From the NCBI GenBank assembly GCA_963610045.1, contig CAVDMS010000001.1, positions 1-59,713 of the forward strand: a stretch of 59,713 nt of DNA. Reading direction: 5' to 3'. Under the pieces are notes generated by a model. That model searched no databases, was not told where the DNA came from, and saw nothing but the letters and a program-made list of their open reading frames with translations. Within the stretch, counting starts at the first letter, position 1, and each line of letters starts with the position of its first letter. The translations under genes and the position numbers were made by a program. Shown in pieces: positions 1 to 7,214 of this stretch. Source of the DNA: F23-B02 sp963610045. Lineage in GTDB: Bacteria > Bacillota > Clostridia > Oscillospirales > Oscillospiraceae.

Positions 1-203
1 TTTTGACACCTCCCTCGTCAGAGGGAGGCATGAGTGCGGCGGTCGCTTTGCATCGGCGGTAAGGCTTCAAGATGAGCAGTAATGCTTGGCTTCCTCGCCT
101 AAAAATTGCTTGGCAGCTCGTTCTTTTTGCCGCAGCAAGATTCGCACAACCTCATGGCTCCCTCTGACGAGGGAGCTGTCAGCGAAGCTGACTGAGGGAG
201 AGA
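1..203. repeat. MITE-like palindromic element, copy A (one end outside window)
   Basis: A chain of short inverted repeats: CCTCCCTC/GAGGGAGG at 9-28, GCTCCCTC/GAGGGAGC at 157-176 and GTCAGC/GCTGAC at 178-192, ending in GAGGGAGAGA at 194-203. The same blocks occur in reverse orientation at 41687-41913, where both 10-bp ends are present, so this copy is the same element with its other terminus cut by the window edge. No protein is encoded. It stops 12 bp from the end of the DUF559 gene. Confidence 0.75.
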
Positions 204-215
204 AAGCGCCGAATT

Positions 216-587
216 TTAAAAAGAGGAGCAGGGAGAAAAAGCGTTTTTCACCGCCATGTCTATGTGTTCGCATACGCCGTCAAAATTGCGGTCAACATCA
301 ATATTATATATGCGAAGGACGGTCAGCCCCATTGCTTCAAGCTCCGCCGTGCGTGCGGCGTCATTCCGAGCCTGCCGTGCATCACAATGCCCGCTGCCGT
401 CAAGCTCGACGACGAGCTTTGCCTTTGCACAGTAGAAATCCGCAATGTAATTGCCGATCGGCTTTTGCCTTTGAAAACGCACGGGGTAATTTCTCAGAAA
501 TTCATACCACAGCCTGCGCTCCCACGGCGTCATGTTCTTTCTCAGTTCTTTTGCAAACGGAATGTTTGCTTTGCTGTAAGCTTTCAC
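216..587 (-). CDS. DUF559 domain protein (Vsr-like endonuclease fold)
   Basis: A 123-residue protein that is essentially one DUF559 domain. Characteristic stretches are MTPWERRLWYEFL near residue 19, RFQRQKPIGNYIADFYC in the middle and VVELDGSGH after it. DUF559 belongs to the very-short-patch-repair/PD-(D/E)XK-like nuclease superfamily; the Asp of IADFYC and the Glu and Asp of VELDG are the likely metal ligands. Real substrates are unknown. The start is a GTG five bases after the ruvX stop without a clear ribosome site, so it probably depends on coupling to ruvX. An internal ATG at 533 would remove the conserved N-terminus, so I prefer the GTG. A palindromic element begins just past the stop. 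Confidence 0.75.
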   Translation of the reverse strand: MKAYSKANIPFAKELRKNMTPWERRLWYEFLRNYPVRFQRQKPIGNYIADFYCAKAKLVVELDGSGHCDARQARNDAARTAELEAMGLTVLRIYNIDVDRNFDGVCEHIDMAVKNAFSPCSSF

Positions 588-592
588 GCTTT

Positions 593-1000
593 TTACAAGC
601 TGCGGAGGTAGCCTTCGAGGATGAGGCTTGCGGCGACGGCATCGACGTTTTTGCGGTGATTTTTTTCACGTCTGCCGTTTGCGTGCAAAATTGCGTGCGC
701 CTCGATGCTGCTGCGGCGCTCGTCCCAAAGCACGGGGCAAAGCCCCGTCTTTTCCTCAAGCTTCTGCGCAAACAGACGGCACTTTTCCGCTCTCGGACCC
801 TCGCTGCCGTCCATGTTCTTCGGCAGCCCTAAAACGATGCGCTGCACCGAGCGCCTTTGCACCTCGTCGGCTATCTTCTCGGCGGCAAGGTCCGCATTGC
901 GCTCCGTGAGCGTCCACGCATCCCCGACCAGTATGTTCATCTCGTCGCTGACGGCAAGTCCTATGCGAACGTCGCCGTAATCGACACCCATTATTCTCAT
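593..1000 (-). CDS. ruvX: Putative pre-16S rRNA nuclease YqgF/RuvX
   Basis: RNase H-fold protein of the YqgF family, proposed to trim the 5' end of 16S rRNA and once annotated as a Holliday-junction resolvase. The N-terminus MRIMGVDYGDVRIGLAVSD carries the catalytic Asp. LGLPKNMDG, the Glu in WDERRSS and the late Asp in NVDAVAASLIL complete the family signature. The ATG at 1000 is preceded by GAGAGGTG at suitable spacing; a longer frame upstream lacks a ribosome site. Length (135 residues) is normal. Its own promoter is visible at 1032-1060, and the DUF559 gene follows five bases downstream. Confidence 0.92.
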   Translation of the reverse strand: MRIMGVDYGDVRIGLAVSDEMNILVGDAWTLTERNADLAAEKIADEVQRRSVQRIVLGLPKNMDGSEGPRAEKCRLFAQKLEEKTGLCPVLWDERRSSIEAHAILHANGRREKNHRKNVDAVAASLILEGYLRSL

Positions 1001-1031
1001 TGCTGCACCTCTCACTTTACGGTATGAGAGC

Positions 1032-1060
1032 ATTGTAGCATCTTTAGCCGGATATGTAAA
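1032..1060 (-). promoter_or_regulatory. Sigma-A type promoter for ruvX
   Basis: Read on the minus strand: -35 TTTACA (1060-1055), 17-bp spacer, -10 TACAAT (1037-1032). It lies between the terminator at 1069-1094 and the ruvX start, which makes ruvX-DUF559 a separate transcription unit. Confidence 0.65.
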
Positions 1061-1068
1061 ACAAAAAA

Positions 1069-1094
1069 GCCGACGGGGACAAAGTCCCGCCGGC
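1069..1094 (-). terminator. Intrinsic terminator after the 20-codon micro-ORF
   Basis: GCCGACGGGGAC/GTCCCGCCGGC hairpin with a mismatch, a bulge and an AAA loop. On the minus strand it is followed by TTTTTTG. It closes the micro-ORF transcript before the ruvX promoter. Confidence 0.7.
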
Positions 1095-1102
1095 CTGCAC
1101 GG

Positions 1103-1165
1103 TCACCTGTTGCTGGGACCGGGATCGACGTCACCGAAAATCATGTCATCAATATCCATTTTCAT
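1103..1165 (-). CDS. 20-residue micro-ORF with its own ribosome site and terminator
   Basis: Encodes MKMDIDDMIF followed by GDVDPGPSNR and a TGA stop. I do not recognise the peptide. Support for translation is contextual: a strong GAGGTGG ribosome site sits 5-6 bases before the ATG, a TATAAT box lies upstream at 1205-1200 (minus strand), and a hairpin with a T-run follows eight bases after the stop. The peptide is acidic, with no membrane segment and no cysteine. It could be a genuine microprotein or a leader peptide, although a terminator separates it from the next gene. Confidence 0.5.
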   Translation of the reverse strand: MKMDIDDMIFGDVDPGPSNR

Positions 1166-1281
1166 TTTCGCCACCTCTAAATTAAATCAACATAGTGCTA
1201 TTATATGCACAAGGCCGGGGGAGAATGACGGCAATTTTTGCCCGAGAGCAAAATTTGTAATTGCAAAATTTGTCGATGCTA

Positions 1282-1310
1282 TTGAAAGAAACGGAAGCAT
1301 GGGTTATAAT
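1282..1310 (+). promoter_or_regulatory. Sigma-A type promoter for the membrane foldase gene
   Basis: TTGAAA (1282-1287), exact 17-bp spacer, TATAAT (1305-1310), about 90 bp before the start at 1401. Confidence 0.75.
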
Positions 1311-1400
1311 GTACAAGTTAAAATGCGGACGGTAAGCCTGCTTTGCCGTCCCGCAGGGCTTTGACGCCCTGCCGAAGTTTTAGTAAAGGATGATACTTAA

Positions 1401-2720
1401 ATGAGCGCATCTACCGAGAAAAAGAATCGCAGCAGCGCACGTCTTGACGGAACCGACAAGCGCACCGTTGCCGAACGCAAGGCGGCGGAAAAGGAAAGAA
1501 AGAGCAAGATCAAATGGATCAGCGTTGCGGTCCTGATAGTGCTGGTCTTTGCCGCAGTTATCTATATCAACAGCGGTCTGTTCTTCAGACAGGCGACCGC
1601 AGTCACGATCGACTACGAAGCAAACGACGCCTACGGTCTCCCGGCGGGCAGCCGCAGCTTCAGCGTTGCCGAAGTAAACTATGTTTACGGCACCCAGTTT
1701 ATGAACATCAGCAGCTATGCGTCCCTGTTCGGACTGGACACCACCAAGTCCTTTGATACGCAGGTCTGCACTCTTGCCGACAAGGGCGAGAACTACACAT
1801 GGGACGACTACTTCATGGATCAGTCCGTGTCCTACCTTCGTCAGATAGCGGTCCTTGCGGACTATGCCGAGAAAAACGGCATAAAGCTCGGCGAGGACGA
1901 GCTTGCGAGCGTTGACAAGAACATCGAGTCCTTAAAGTCCGCTGCCGAGACCAACGGCTACAGCCTTGACGACTACATCTACGCCTGCTACGGCAAGGGC
2001 GTCAACGAGGACGTCGTCCGCAGCATGATGGAGCTTGAGCAGCTTGCGGCAAAGGTCGAGACCGAGCAGAGAGCCACCTACACCTACACGCAGGATCAGC
2101 TCAGCGAGAAGTACGCTTCCGTTGCGGACGATTACGATAAGTTCAGCTTCGATTACTATTACTTTGCCGCTGCGACCGAGGGTACGGACGAAAACGGCAA
2201 TGCAAACGCTCCCACCGAGGAGAGCCTTGCGGAAGCAAAGGCCCAGGCGGAAAAGATGAGAGCAAGCCTCGCCGCCGGCGGTGACTTCACCGAGCTTGTC
2301 AAGGCATACGAGGATTCAAACGGCATCGAGAAGCCCGCCTCCGAAAGCGGAGAGACCAAGGAAGCCGGACCCACCGTCGTTGAGGCGGCAGCCGGCAACA
2401 CCATCAGCAGCACCGCAGGCAGCTCCAGCGGCACCCTGTACCCCGAAGCCCTTGAGAAGTGGGTAAAGAGCGCCGACCGCACGAGCGGTGAGATTGCAGT
2501 CGTTGAGATCGAGGGCGTCGGCTACTACGTCGTCAGATTCAACGAGCGCAACAACAATCAGGCTCCCACCGAGGAAAGCGGCGACATGAACTACTGCGAC
2601 TACGTTGCAGACGCTCTGCTCCGCAACGAAGCCACCAGAGAGTGGGAAGACGGCATCATCGGCACGGATCAGAAGATCACTTCAAGCACCGGCTTTGCCG
2701 CAAGATATGTAGGCAGATAA
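1401..2720 (+). CDS. Membrane-anchored SurA/PrsA-like foldase (peptidylprolyl isomerase family)
   Basis: A 439-residue protein with a charged cytoplasmic N-terminus, one membrane segment around residues 38-56 (WISVAVLIVLVFAAVIYI) and a long extracytoplasmic part. The helical middle region (DYAEKNGIKLGEDEL... SYLRQIAVL) resembles SurA/PrsA N-terminal chaperone domains. A degenerate rotamase-like tail (FTELVKAYEDS... GYYVVRFNER) suggests a PpiC-type fold that may have lost isomerase activity. Such proteins help exported proteins fold outside the membrane. AAAGGATG precedes the ATG, and a promoter is visible at 1282-1310. An Asn/Ser/Thr-rich insert separates the helical and rotamase-like parts. 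The family is fairly sure; catalytic competence is not. Confidence 0.7.
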   Translation: MSASTEKKNRSSARLDGTDKRTVAERKAAEKERKSKIKWISVAVLIVLVFAAVIYINSGLFFRQATAVTIDYEANDAYGLPAGSRSFSVAEVNYVYGTQFMNISSYASLFGLDTTKSFDTQVCTLADKGENYTWDDYFMDQSVSYLRQIAVLADYAEKNGIKLGEDELASVDKNIESLKSAAETNGYSLDDYIYACYGKGVNEDVVRSMMELEQLAAKVETEQRATYTYTQDQLSEKYASVADDYDKFSFDYYYFAAATEGTDENGNANAPTEESLAEAKAQAEKMRASLAAGGDFTELVKAYEDSNGIEKPASESGETKEAGPTVVEAAAGNTISSTAGSSSGTLYPEALEKWVKSADRTSGEIAVVEIEGVGYYVVRFNERNNNQAPTEESGDMNYCDYVADALLRNEATREWEDGIIGTDQKITSSTGFAARYVGR

Positions 2721-2733
2721 ATTCTTCAAACCT

Positions 2734-2757
2734 AAAGCCGCCCTTTGGGGCGGCTTT
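2734..2757 (+). terminator. Terminator-like hairpin after the foldase gene
   Basis: Perfect 10-bp stem AAAGCCGCCC/GGGCGGCTTT with a TTTG loop, 13 bp after the stop. The T-run is short, so some read-through into tcdA is plausible. Confidence 0.75.
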
Positions 2758-2781
2758 AAAATTAAGGTATAGGGTAATCTT

Positions 2782-3489
2782 ATGAACGAAAGAAACATCA
2801 GAACATGGATGCTTTTGGGCGACGAGCGGGTGCGCAAGCTTCAAAGCTCCCACGTTGCCGTGTTCGGTCTCGGCGGCGTCGGCTCATGGTGCGCCGAGGC
2901 GCTGGCGAGGAGCGGCGTCGGCAGACTGACCCTCGTCGACAGCGACACGGTGTCGCAGAGCAACCTGAACCGTCAGCTCTGCGCCCTTAGCTCGACGCTA
3001 GGCAAGCCCAAGGCGGAGGTCGTGCGCTCCCGTCTGCTCGACCTTAACCCCGACCTTTGCGTCAATGCGATCGTCGGACTGTACGACGCTGCGCACCGGG
3101 ACGAGTTTTTCGCCGACTACGACTACATCGTGGATGCGATCGACCTCGTTTCCTGCAAACTTGACCTCATCGAGACGGCGAAAAATCGGGGCATCCCGAT
3201 AGTTTCGGCGCTCGGCACGGGCAATAAGTGCGACGCATCGCAGCTTAGGATAAGCGACATCAAAAAAACCAGCGGCTGTCCGCTGGCGAGAGTGGTGCGT
3301 AAGGAGCTGAGGCAGAGGGGCATCGAGCATCTCGACGTCGTGTTTTCGACCGAGGAGGCAATGACGGCCGCACAGCCGGAAACTCCGCCCCCCGGAAGGC
3401 GAAGCGTTCCCGGCTCTCTCGTGTGGGTGCCGGCAAGTGCGGGACTCCTGCTCTGCCAGCACGTCGTGCGTTCGCTTACAGCTCTATGA
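2782..3489 (+). CDS. tcdA: tRNA threonylcarbamoyladenosine dehydratase (TcdA/CsdL)
   Basis: E1-like ThiF-fold enzyme that cyclises the threonylcarbamoyl group of t6A37 in tRNA to ct6A using ATP. The nucleotide-binding loop FGLGGVGSW is at residues 28-36. DSDTVSQSNLNRQ is the conserved acidic/Arg segment that separates this group from other E1-like enzymes, and GTGNKCDASQLRISDI is the family core motif. Length 235 is normal. The site AGGGTAA precedes the ATG; no separate promoter is evident, so transcription may read through the weak hairpin upstream. Its last 14 bases overlap the convergent hydrolase gene. Confidence 0.92.
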   Translation: MNERNIRTWMLLGDERVRKLQSSHVAVFGLGGVGSWCAEALARSGVGRLTLVDSDTVSQSNLNRQLCALSSTLGKPKAEVVRSRLLDLNPDLCVNAIVGLYDAAHRDEFFADYDYIVDAIDLVSCKLDLIETAKNRGIPIVSALGTGNKCDASQLRISDIKKTSGCPLARVVRKELRQRGIEHLDVVFSTEEAMTAAQPETPPPGRRSVPGSLVWVPASAGLLLCQHVVRSLTAL

Positions 3490-4327
3490 CCTGCTCCGGG
3501 ACGTCGGGGTCGTGATTTGCGATGACGCCGATGCAGCCCGGATTTTCCGCTTCACTGCGCAGCCACTTGAGCGAGCGCAGCATACTCTTTTCGCTGAAGC
3601 CGAAGCCCGGCACGGTCATGGTTCTCAGATTACGCCCGTTAAAGCACGCATCGGAGCATAGGATAAGCGACTTGCCGCTGTTTTCGATCTTGACGCCGAT
3701 GTGTCCGATCGTGTGACCGGGGAGGCTTACGAGGGTCACGCTGCCGTCCCCGAATAGGTCGTATGACCACCAGTTCGGTCCGACGCCGGTACCCTTGAAC
3801 CAAAAATATTCGGTGTCCTCATTGACCCACAGGTTCCACGGCTGACGCACACGGAACGCGGTGCGGCAGCTCCAGAAAAACTCCTCCTGCGGCATGAGAC
3901 GGCGCTTGGCGTTTCTCAGCGAGCGCAGTCCGGCAGTGTGGTCGGGGTCAAGGTGCGTGAGCAGTACGATGTCGAGGTCCTCCGGCGCAATGCCGAGGCT
4001 TTCAAGCTTTTCGACGGCGGTGCAGCCTTTTGCAACGCTTGGGCGGAAAAAGTCCGTCAGATACGGCGGAAGGATGCGGTTTGCCGCCTTGCGGTCGAAA
4101 ACCCCGTCGGGGCTTATATCCCGGCTGATGCCGGTATCGACAAGAACCCTTCCGGCGGGATGCTCGATAAGATAGCACGAGACCGGGAGCGTGACACGTC
4201 TGCTTTCGGGGCAGAAAACGCCTTGAAGAGTACCGCCGAGGCTCAGTCCGCCTTCGGCTACCGAGGGCGAGACGGAGACGGTGCCGCAGTGAAGAATGTG
4301 AATTTTAATTGGGGGACGGGCTTCCAT
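3476..4327 (-). CDS. MBL-fold hydrolase, N-acyl-homoserine-lactonase-like family
   Basis: Metallo-beta-lactamase-fold protein of 283 residues. The metal motif is THLDPDHTAG near residue 118, where the second position of the usual HxHxDH is Asp. This variant occurs in Firmicute members of the lactonase-like group. Further ligands lie in SLPGHTIGH, LCSDACF and the late IANHDPD. The substrate is unknown; a lactone or ester is likely and quorum quenching is unproven. GGAGGTG precedes the ATG at 4327. It is divergent from a TetR-family gene with an operator-like palindrome between, so it is the probable target of that repressor. Confidence 0.78.
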   Translation of the reverse strand: MEARPPIKIHILHCGTVSVSPSVAEGGLSLGGTLQGVFCPESRRVTLPVSCYLIEHPAGRVLVDTGISRDISPDGVFDRKAANRILPPYLTDFFRPSVAKGCTAVEKLESLGIAPEDLDIVLLTHLDPDHTAGLRSLRNAKRRLMPQEEFFWSCRTAFRVRQPWNLWVNEDTEYFWFKGTGVGPNWWSYDLFGDGSVTLVSLPGHTIGHIGVKIENSGKSLILCSDACFNGRNLRTMTVPGFGFSEKSMLRSLKWLRSEAENPGCIGVIANHDPDVPEQVIEL

Positions 4328-4346
4328 GGCGCACCTCCGAAATTAT

Positions 4347-4360
4347 TTACCACTTGGTAA
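4347..4360. promoter_or_regulatory. Operator palindrome between lactonase-like gene and tetR
   Basis: Perfect inverted repeat TTACCA-CT-TGGTAA, 20 bp from the start of the minus-strand hydrolase and about 46 bp from the plus-strand TetR start. Size and symmetry fit a TetR-dimer site, so one repressor could control both directions. Confidence 0.7.
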
Positions 4361-4406
4361 GATGTTAACACGGAAATGAAAATATGTAAATAGCAAGGAG
4401 GCAAAA

Positions 4407-4988
4407 ATGCCCGCAATAGTTGATAAAGAAGCCGTGCGCATGGAGATACTCATGGCGTTTCAGCGCTGCATCGACAAAAAGCCGCTGATGAACGTCTCGC
4501 TGCGTGACATCGCTGCGGAGGCGAATATGTCGCACCCGAAGCTTCTCAATTACTTTGAAAACAAAGAGGACCTGATAGTCAGCTATGTGCGCTACACGAG
4601 GGACTTTATGAGCGAGAAGTGCATAGCGTGGTTCAAGGAGCATGACCGCAGGGGCTATCCGTCGAATCTTGCGTACATGAACGATTTTATGAGCTACGTC
4701 GCAAACGGAAAGGTCGGCGAGGAGCGCCCCAACGCCACGACGCAGACCTATGTTCTTGCGCACTACAACGAGCGTGTGGCGGAGCTTGTAATGTCGGAAT
4801 TCTGCGAGTGGCGGCGTGTCATGGAGGCGTGCCTTGCGAAGATCTACGGGCCGGAGGTCGGCAGAAAAGAGGCGGAGGGCATGATGATACTCATCGCCGG
4901 GACCTTCATATGCAACTACAACAAGGCGCTCACGGGCGAGATAAACGGCGATATAATCGGCTCGTTCAGACGGCTCATCGAAAGCTGA
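4407..4988 (+). CDS. TetR/AcrR family transcriptional regulator
   Basis: A 193-residue regulator. The N-terminal helix-turn-helix is recognised from PLMNVSLRDIAAEANMSHPKLLNYFENKEDLIVSYV (discussed in parts: VSLRDIAAEANMS, then LLNYFENKEDL), the classic TetR pattern of recognition helix followed by YFxNKEDL. The remaining two thirds are helical and would form the ligand/dimer domain; the ligand cannot be read from sequence. AAGGAGG lies seven bases before the ATG. Divergence from the lactonase-like gene across a perfect palindrome suggests autoregulation and control of that gene. Confidence 0.88.
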   Translation: MPAIVDKEAVRMEILMAFQRCIDKKPLMNVSLRDIAAEANMSHPKLLNYFENKEDLIVSYVRYTRDFMSEKCIAWFKEHDRRGYPSNLAYMNDFMSYVANGKVGEERPNATTQTYVLAHYNERVAELVMSEFCEWRRVMEACLAKIYGPEVGRKEAEGMMILIAGTFICNYNKALTGEINGDIIGSFRRLIES

Positions 4989-4993
4989 GGAGC

Positions 4994-5034
4994 ATTGCAA
5001 AAGGGAGAGGAAAAAAACCTCTCCCTTTTGCAAT
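4994..5034. terminator. Bidirectional terminator between tetR and the deformylase gene
   Basis: Perfect 17-bp stem (4994-5010 with 5018-5034) around a 7-base A loop. It lies between convergent genes and would serve both. Confidence 0.9.
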
Positions 5035-5053
5035 TATGCGGTTATTTTCGGTG

Positions 5054-5464
5054 TCAGATCAAAATGCCGTCGCAGTGGTCGATCTCGTGCTGTATGATCT
5101 CCGCTGTCCAACCGGTGAAGGTCTTGAGGCGGGTCTGAAATTTTTCGTTCTGCCACTGCACCTTGATGCTGCGAAAGCGCTTCGTTTTCCGCACGCCGGA
5201 GAGCGAAAGACAGCCCTCCTCGGCGTCGAATGCGCCGGAGCGCTTCACGATGACGGGGTTTAGCATGAGCATATATTCGCCGTCGTTTTCAAAGGCGATG
5301 ATGCGCTTATTTACGCCGATCATGTTCGCCGCCATGCCGACGCAGCCGTCCCTGTGGCTTATGAGCGTGTCCAAAAGGTCCTGCGCCGTGCCGAGGTCGT
5401 CGGGCGTGGCGGGGTCGGACCTTAGGGCGAGGAAGTCCTCGTCTCTGCATATCTCACGGATCAT
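5054..5464 (-). CDS. def: Peptide deformylase-like protein (variant motif 1)
   Basis: A short 136-residue member of the peptide deformylase family, which removes formyl from N-terminal formyl-Met. Motif 2 EEGCLSL gives metal ligand Cys85, and motif 3 QHEIDH gives His126, Glu127 and His130, so the metal site is complete. Motif 1 reads GMAANMIG where the family has GxAAxQ: the oxyanion-stabilising Gln is Met48. That places it in a divergent clostridial subgroup whose activity may differ. AAGGAGGGGACG precedes the ATG at 5464. It stands alone, bounded by terminators on both sides. Confidence 0.8.
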   Translation of the reverse strand: MIREICRDEDFLALRSDPATPDDLGTAQDLLDTLISHRDGCVGMAANMIGVNKRIIAFENDGEYMLMLNPVIVKRSGAFDAEEGCLSLSGVRKTKRFRSIKVQWQNEKFQTRLKTFTGWTAEIIQHEIDHCDGILI

Positions 5465-5557
5465 GTGCGTCCCCTCCTTGTGCTGAAATACATTGTATCA
5501 GCCGATGCCGAGATCTGCAAGCGGCATTTCGGCTTGCGCCATCGTCTGTGCAGCAAA

Positions 5558-5594
5558 AACACCCCTCTGAAATCAACGATTTCAGAGGGGTGTT
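5558..5594 (-). terminator. Terminator of the flavodoxin operon
   Basis: Perfect 17-bp stem (5558-5574 with 5578-5594) and a 3-base loop. On the minus strand it is followed by a T-run. It lies about 85 bp past the last flavodoxin gene. Confidence 0.85.
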
Positions 5595-5677
5595 GGCAAA
5601 GAACCGTAATTTTGATAGAAACCGTGCAAGGGGGTGCAAATATGGTTCAGAAGGGGTGGTGCCGTTATTTTTATCAC

Positions 5678-6358
5678 TTATTTCCCAAGCCAGTCGGAAA
5701 CCTGTTTCTCTGCACTTTCGCGATCATTCTGTGCCGTGGTGCCGGCGATGGCAAAGCCTTCACGGACTGTTGCCCCGGAGCAGGCGGTCTGAATACTGCT
5801 TACCGTTCCGGAAAGTCCGCTTCCCGCATGGGTGCAGAACGGAATAATCGTCTTGCCGGAAAAATCGTAGCTTTCAAGAAAAGTGTACACCGGCATCGGC
5901 ATATCGCCCCACCAAATGGGATAACCGAGGTATATCACATCGTAATCGTCAAAATCCGTAACGGAGCCGGTCAGCTTCGGTCTGGCATTCGAATTCTTTT
6001 CTTCCTTTGCCACTTCGGTGCAGTCGTCATAACCGGATGGATAGGAGTTGACCGATTCAATGCGAAAAAGGTCTCCGCCCGTCTTCAATGCAATCATTTC
6101 GGCGATAATTTCGGTGTTACCCTTTTCAATCACACCAACACCGTAGTTTTCTCCTATGCGGGAAAAATAGGCGACTAGCACTTTTGTGTCGGCAGATGTT
6201 TCCTGCTCGGAGAAATCCGAAGAGGCAGTGTTTTCTGTGCCGTTTGAATCCGATGCGGGCGAATCTGTCTTTGTTTCGCTACCCGATGTTGTATTTCCGC
6301 AGGCAACCAGCGAGAACGCCAAAAGCGCAGTGAAAATCAAAGCAAAAACCTTCTTCAT
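5678..6358 (-). CDS. Flavodoxin lipoprotein
   Basis: A 226-residue exported flavodoxin. The signal peptide MKKVFALIFTALLAFSLVACG ends in a lipobox (LVAC). A Ser/Thr/Glu-rich linker to about residue 55 follows, then a flavodoxin_4-type domain with FMN-loop motif YFSRIGENYG...EKGNTEIIA, YLGYPIWWGDMPMPV and PFCTHAGSGLSG. It should act on the outer membrane face, passing electrons between an unknown partner and an extracytoplasmic acceptor. The ATG at 6358 has AAGGAGTG upstream, inside the end of the SDR gene. It is the last gene of the operon and resembles the flavodoxin at 7709-8224, so a duplication that gained a signal peptide is likely. Confidence 0.85.
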   Translation of the reverse strand: MKKVFALIFTALLAFSLVACGNTTSGSETKTDSPASDSNGTENTASSDFSEQETSADTKVLVAYFSRIGENYGVGVIEKGNTEIIAEMIALKTGGDLFRIESVNSYPSGYDDCTEVAKEEKNSNARPKLTGSVTDFDDYDVIYLGYPIWWGDMPMPVYTFLESYDFSGKTIIPFCTHAGSGLSGTVSSIQTACSGATVREGFAIAGTTAQNDRESAEKQVSDWLGK

Positions 6359-6363
6359 GCTAT

Positions 6364-7203
6364 TCACTCCTTTTTCGGCTTGAGCGGACCGTAAAAATAG
6401 CTTGCCGTTGCGCCGCCGTCAATGAGGAATGTGGAGCCGGTAATAAACGCACCTTTGTCGCTCATGAGCAGTTCGGCAACATTCGCCACCTCATCCGCCG
6501 TACCGGGACGCCCTGCCGGACAATTCGCAAACATATTCTTATAGAAATCTCCGCGGGGGCCATTGAACTCGTCCAGTGCCAGCGGGGTGACGATAATACC
6601 GGGGGCAATGTCGTTGAGCCGTGCACCTCGCTTGCCCCATTCCACCGCCTGTGCCATCACGCGCTTTTCATTGCAGCGCTTTGCCATCTGATAGGCATGG
6701 AGCGTGTCGCGGATGTTTTCGGGCTGCAAAAAGTCCAGTTTCAGCAGTTCCTCGGTGGGTGTAGTGGCAAGTAGCTCGTCCTGCTCTGCCGTCAGCGCGG
6801 GCATCCGCCAACCGGATTGACTCGAAATGGTCACGCCCACACCGCCGGGGGCAACGACATTGCCGACCTCCTCCAGCAGCACTGCCGTGCCGTAGAGATC
6901 AACCTTCAGAATCGCTTCAATGGGCGCCTGACTCGGCGACACGCCCGCAGCGTTCACCAGCATTTTGATCTCGCCGTGTTTCTGTCCCTCGGCAATCAGT
7001 GCTTTGATAGACTCACGGCTTGACAGATCCATCTCTAAGGGGACAACATCAAAGCCTGCCTCGTTCATGATTTTGGCAATGGTCTGTGCATTTTCAATTT
7101 TCTTATCACCGACAACGATTTTCATACCGGCACCCATACGGCGGGCAATTGCCATGCCGATCTGTCCCGCGCCGGTCAAAAGCATTACATTTTTCATTTT
7201 CAT
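6364..7203 (-). CDS. SDR family NAD(P)-dependent oxidoreductase
   Basis: Short-chain dehydrogenase of about 279 residues. The cofactor loop TGAGQIG near the N-terminus, NAAG in the middle and the active pair Ser (ISSQSG) with YQMAK are present; FITGSTFLIDGG closes the fold. The fourth catalytic residue, usually Asn in a VN-L-YG strand, is Asp here (VDLYGT). There is an insertion between the Ser and Tyr motifs. GAAGGA stands just before the ATG at 7203; a GTG at 7218 overlaps the previous stop but has no better site. It lies between flavodoxin genes, which suggests that NAD(P)H-linked reduction is the operon's theme. Substrate unknown. Confidence 0.82.
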   Translation of the reverse strand: MKMKNVMLLTGAGQIGMAIARRMGAGMKIVVGDKKIENAQTIAKIMNEAGFDVVPLEMDLSSRESIKALIAEGQKHGEIKMLVNAAGVSPSQAPIEAILKVDLYGTAVLLEEVGNVVAPGGVGVTISSQSGWRMPALTAEQDELLATTPTEELLKLDFLQPENIRDTLHAYQMAKRCNEKRVMAQAVEWGKRGARLNDIAPGIIVTPLALDEFNGPRGDFYKNMFANCPAGRPGTADEVANVAELLMSDKGAFITGSTFLIDGGATASYFYGPLKPKKE

Positions 7204-7214
7204 TTTTCCTTCTT

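Noticed and set aside
86..832. Long plus-strand open frame across ruvX and the DUF559 gene
   Set aside because: It is antisense to two recognised genes, crosses the palindromic element and has no ribosome site or family features.
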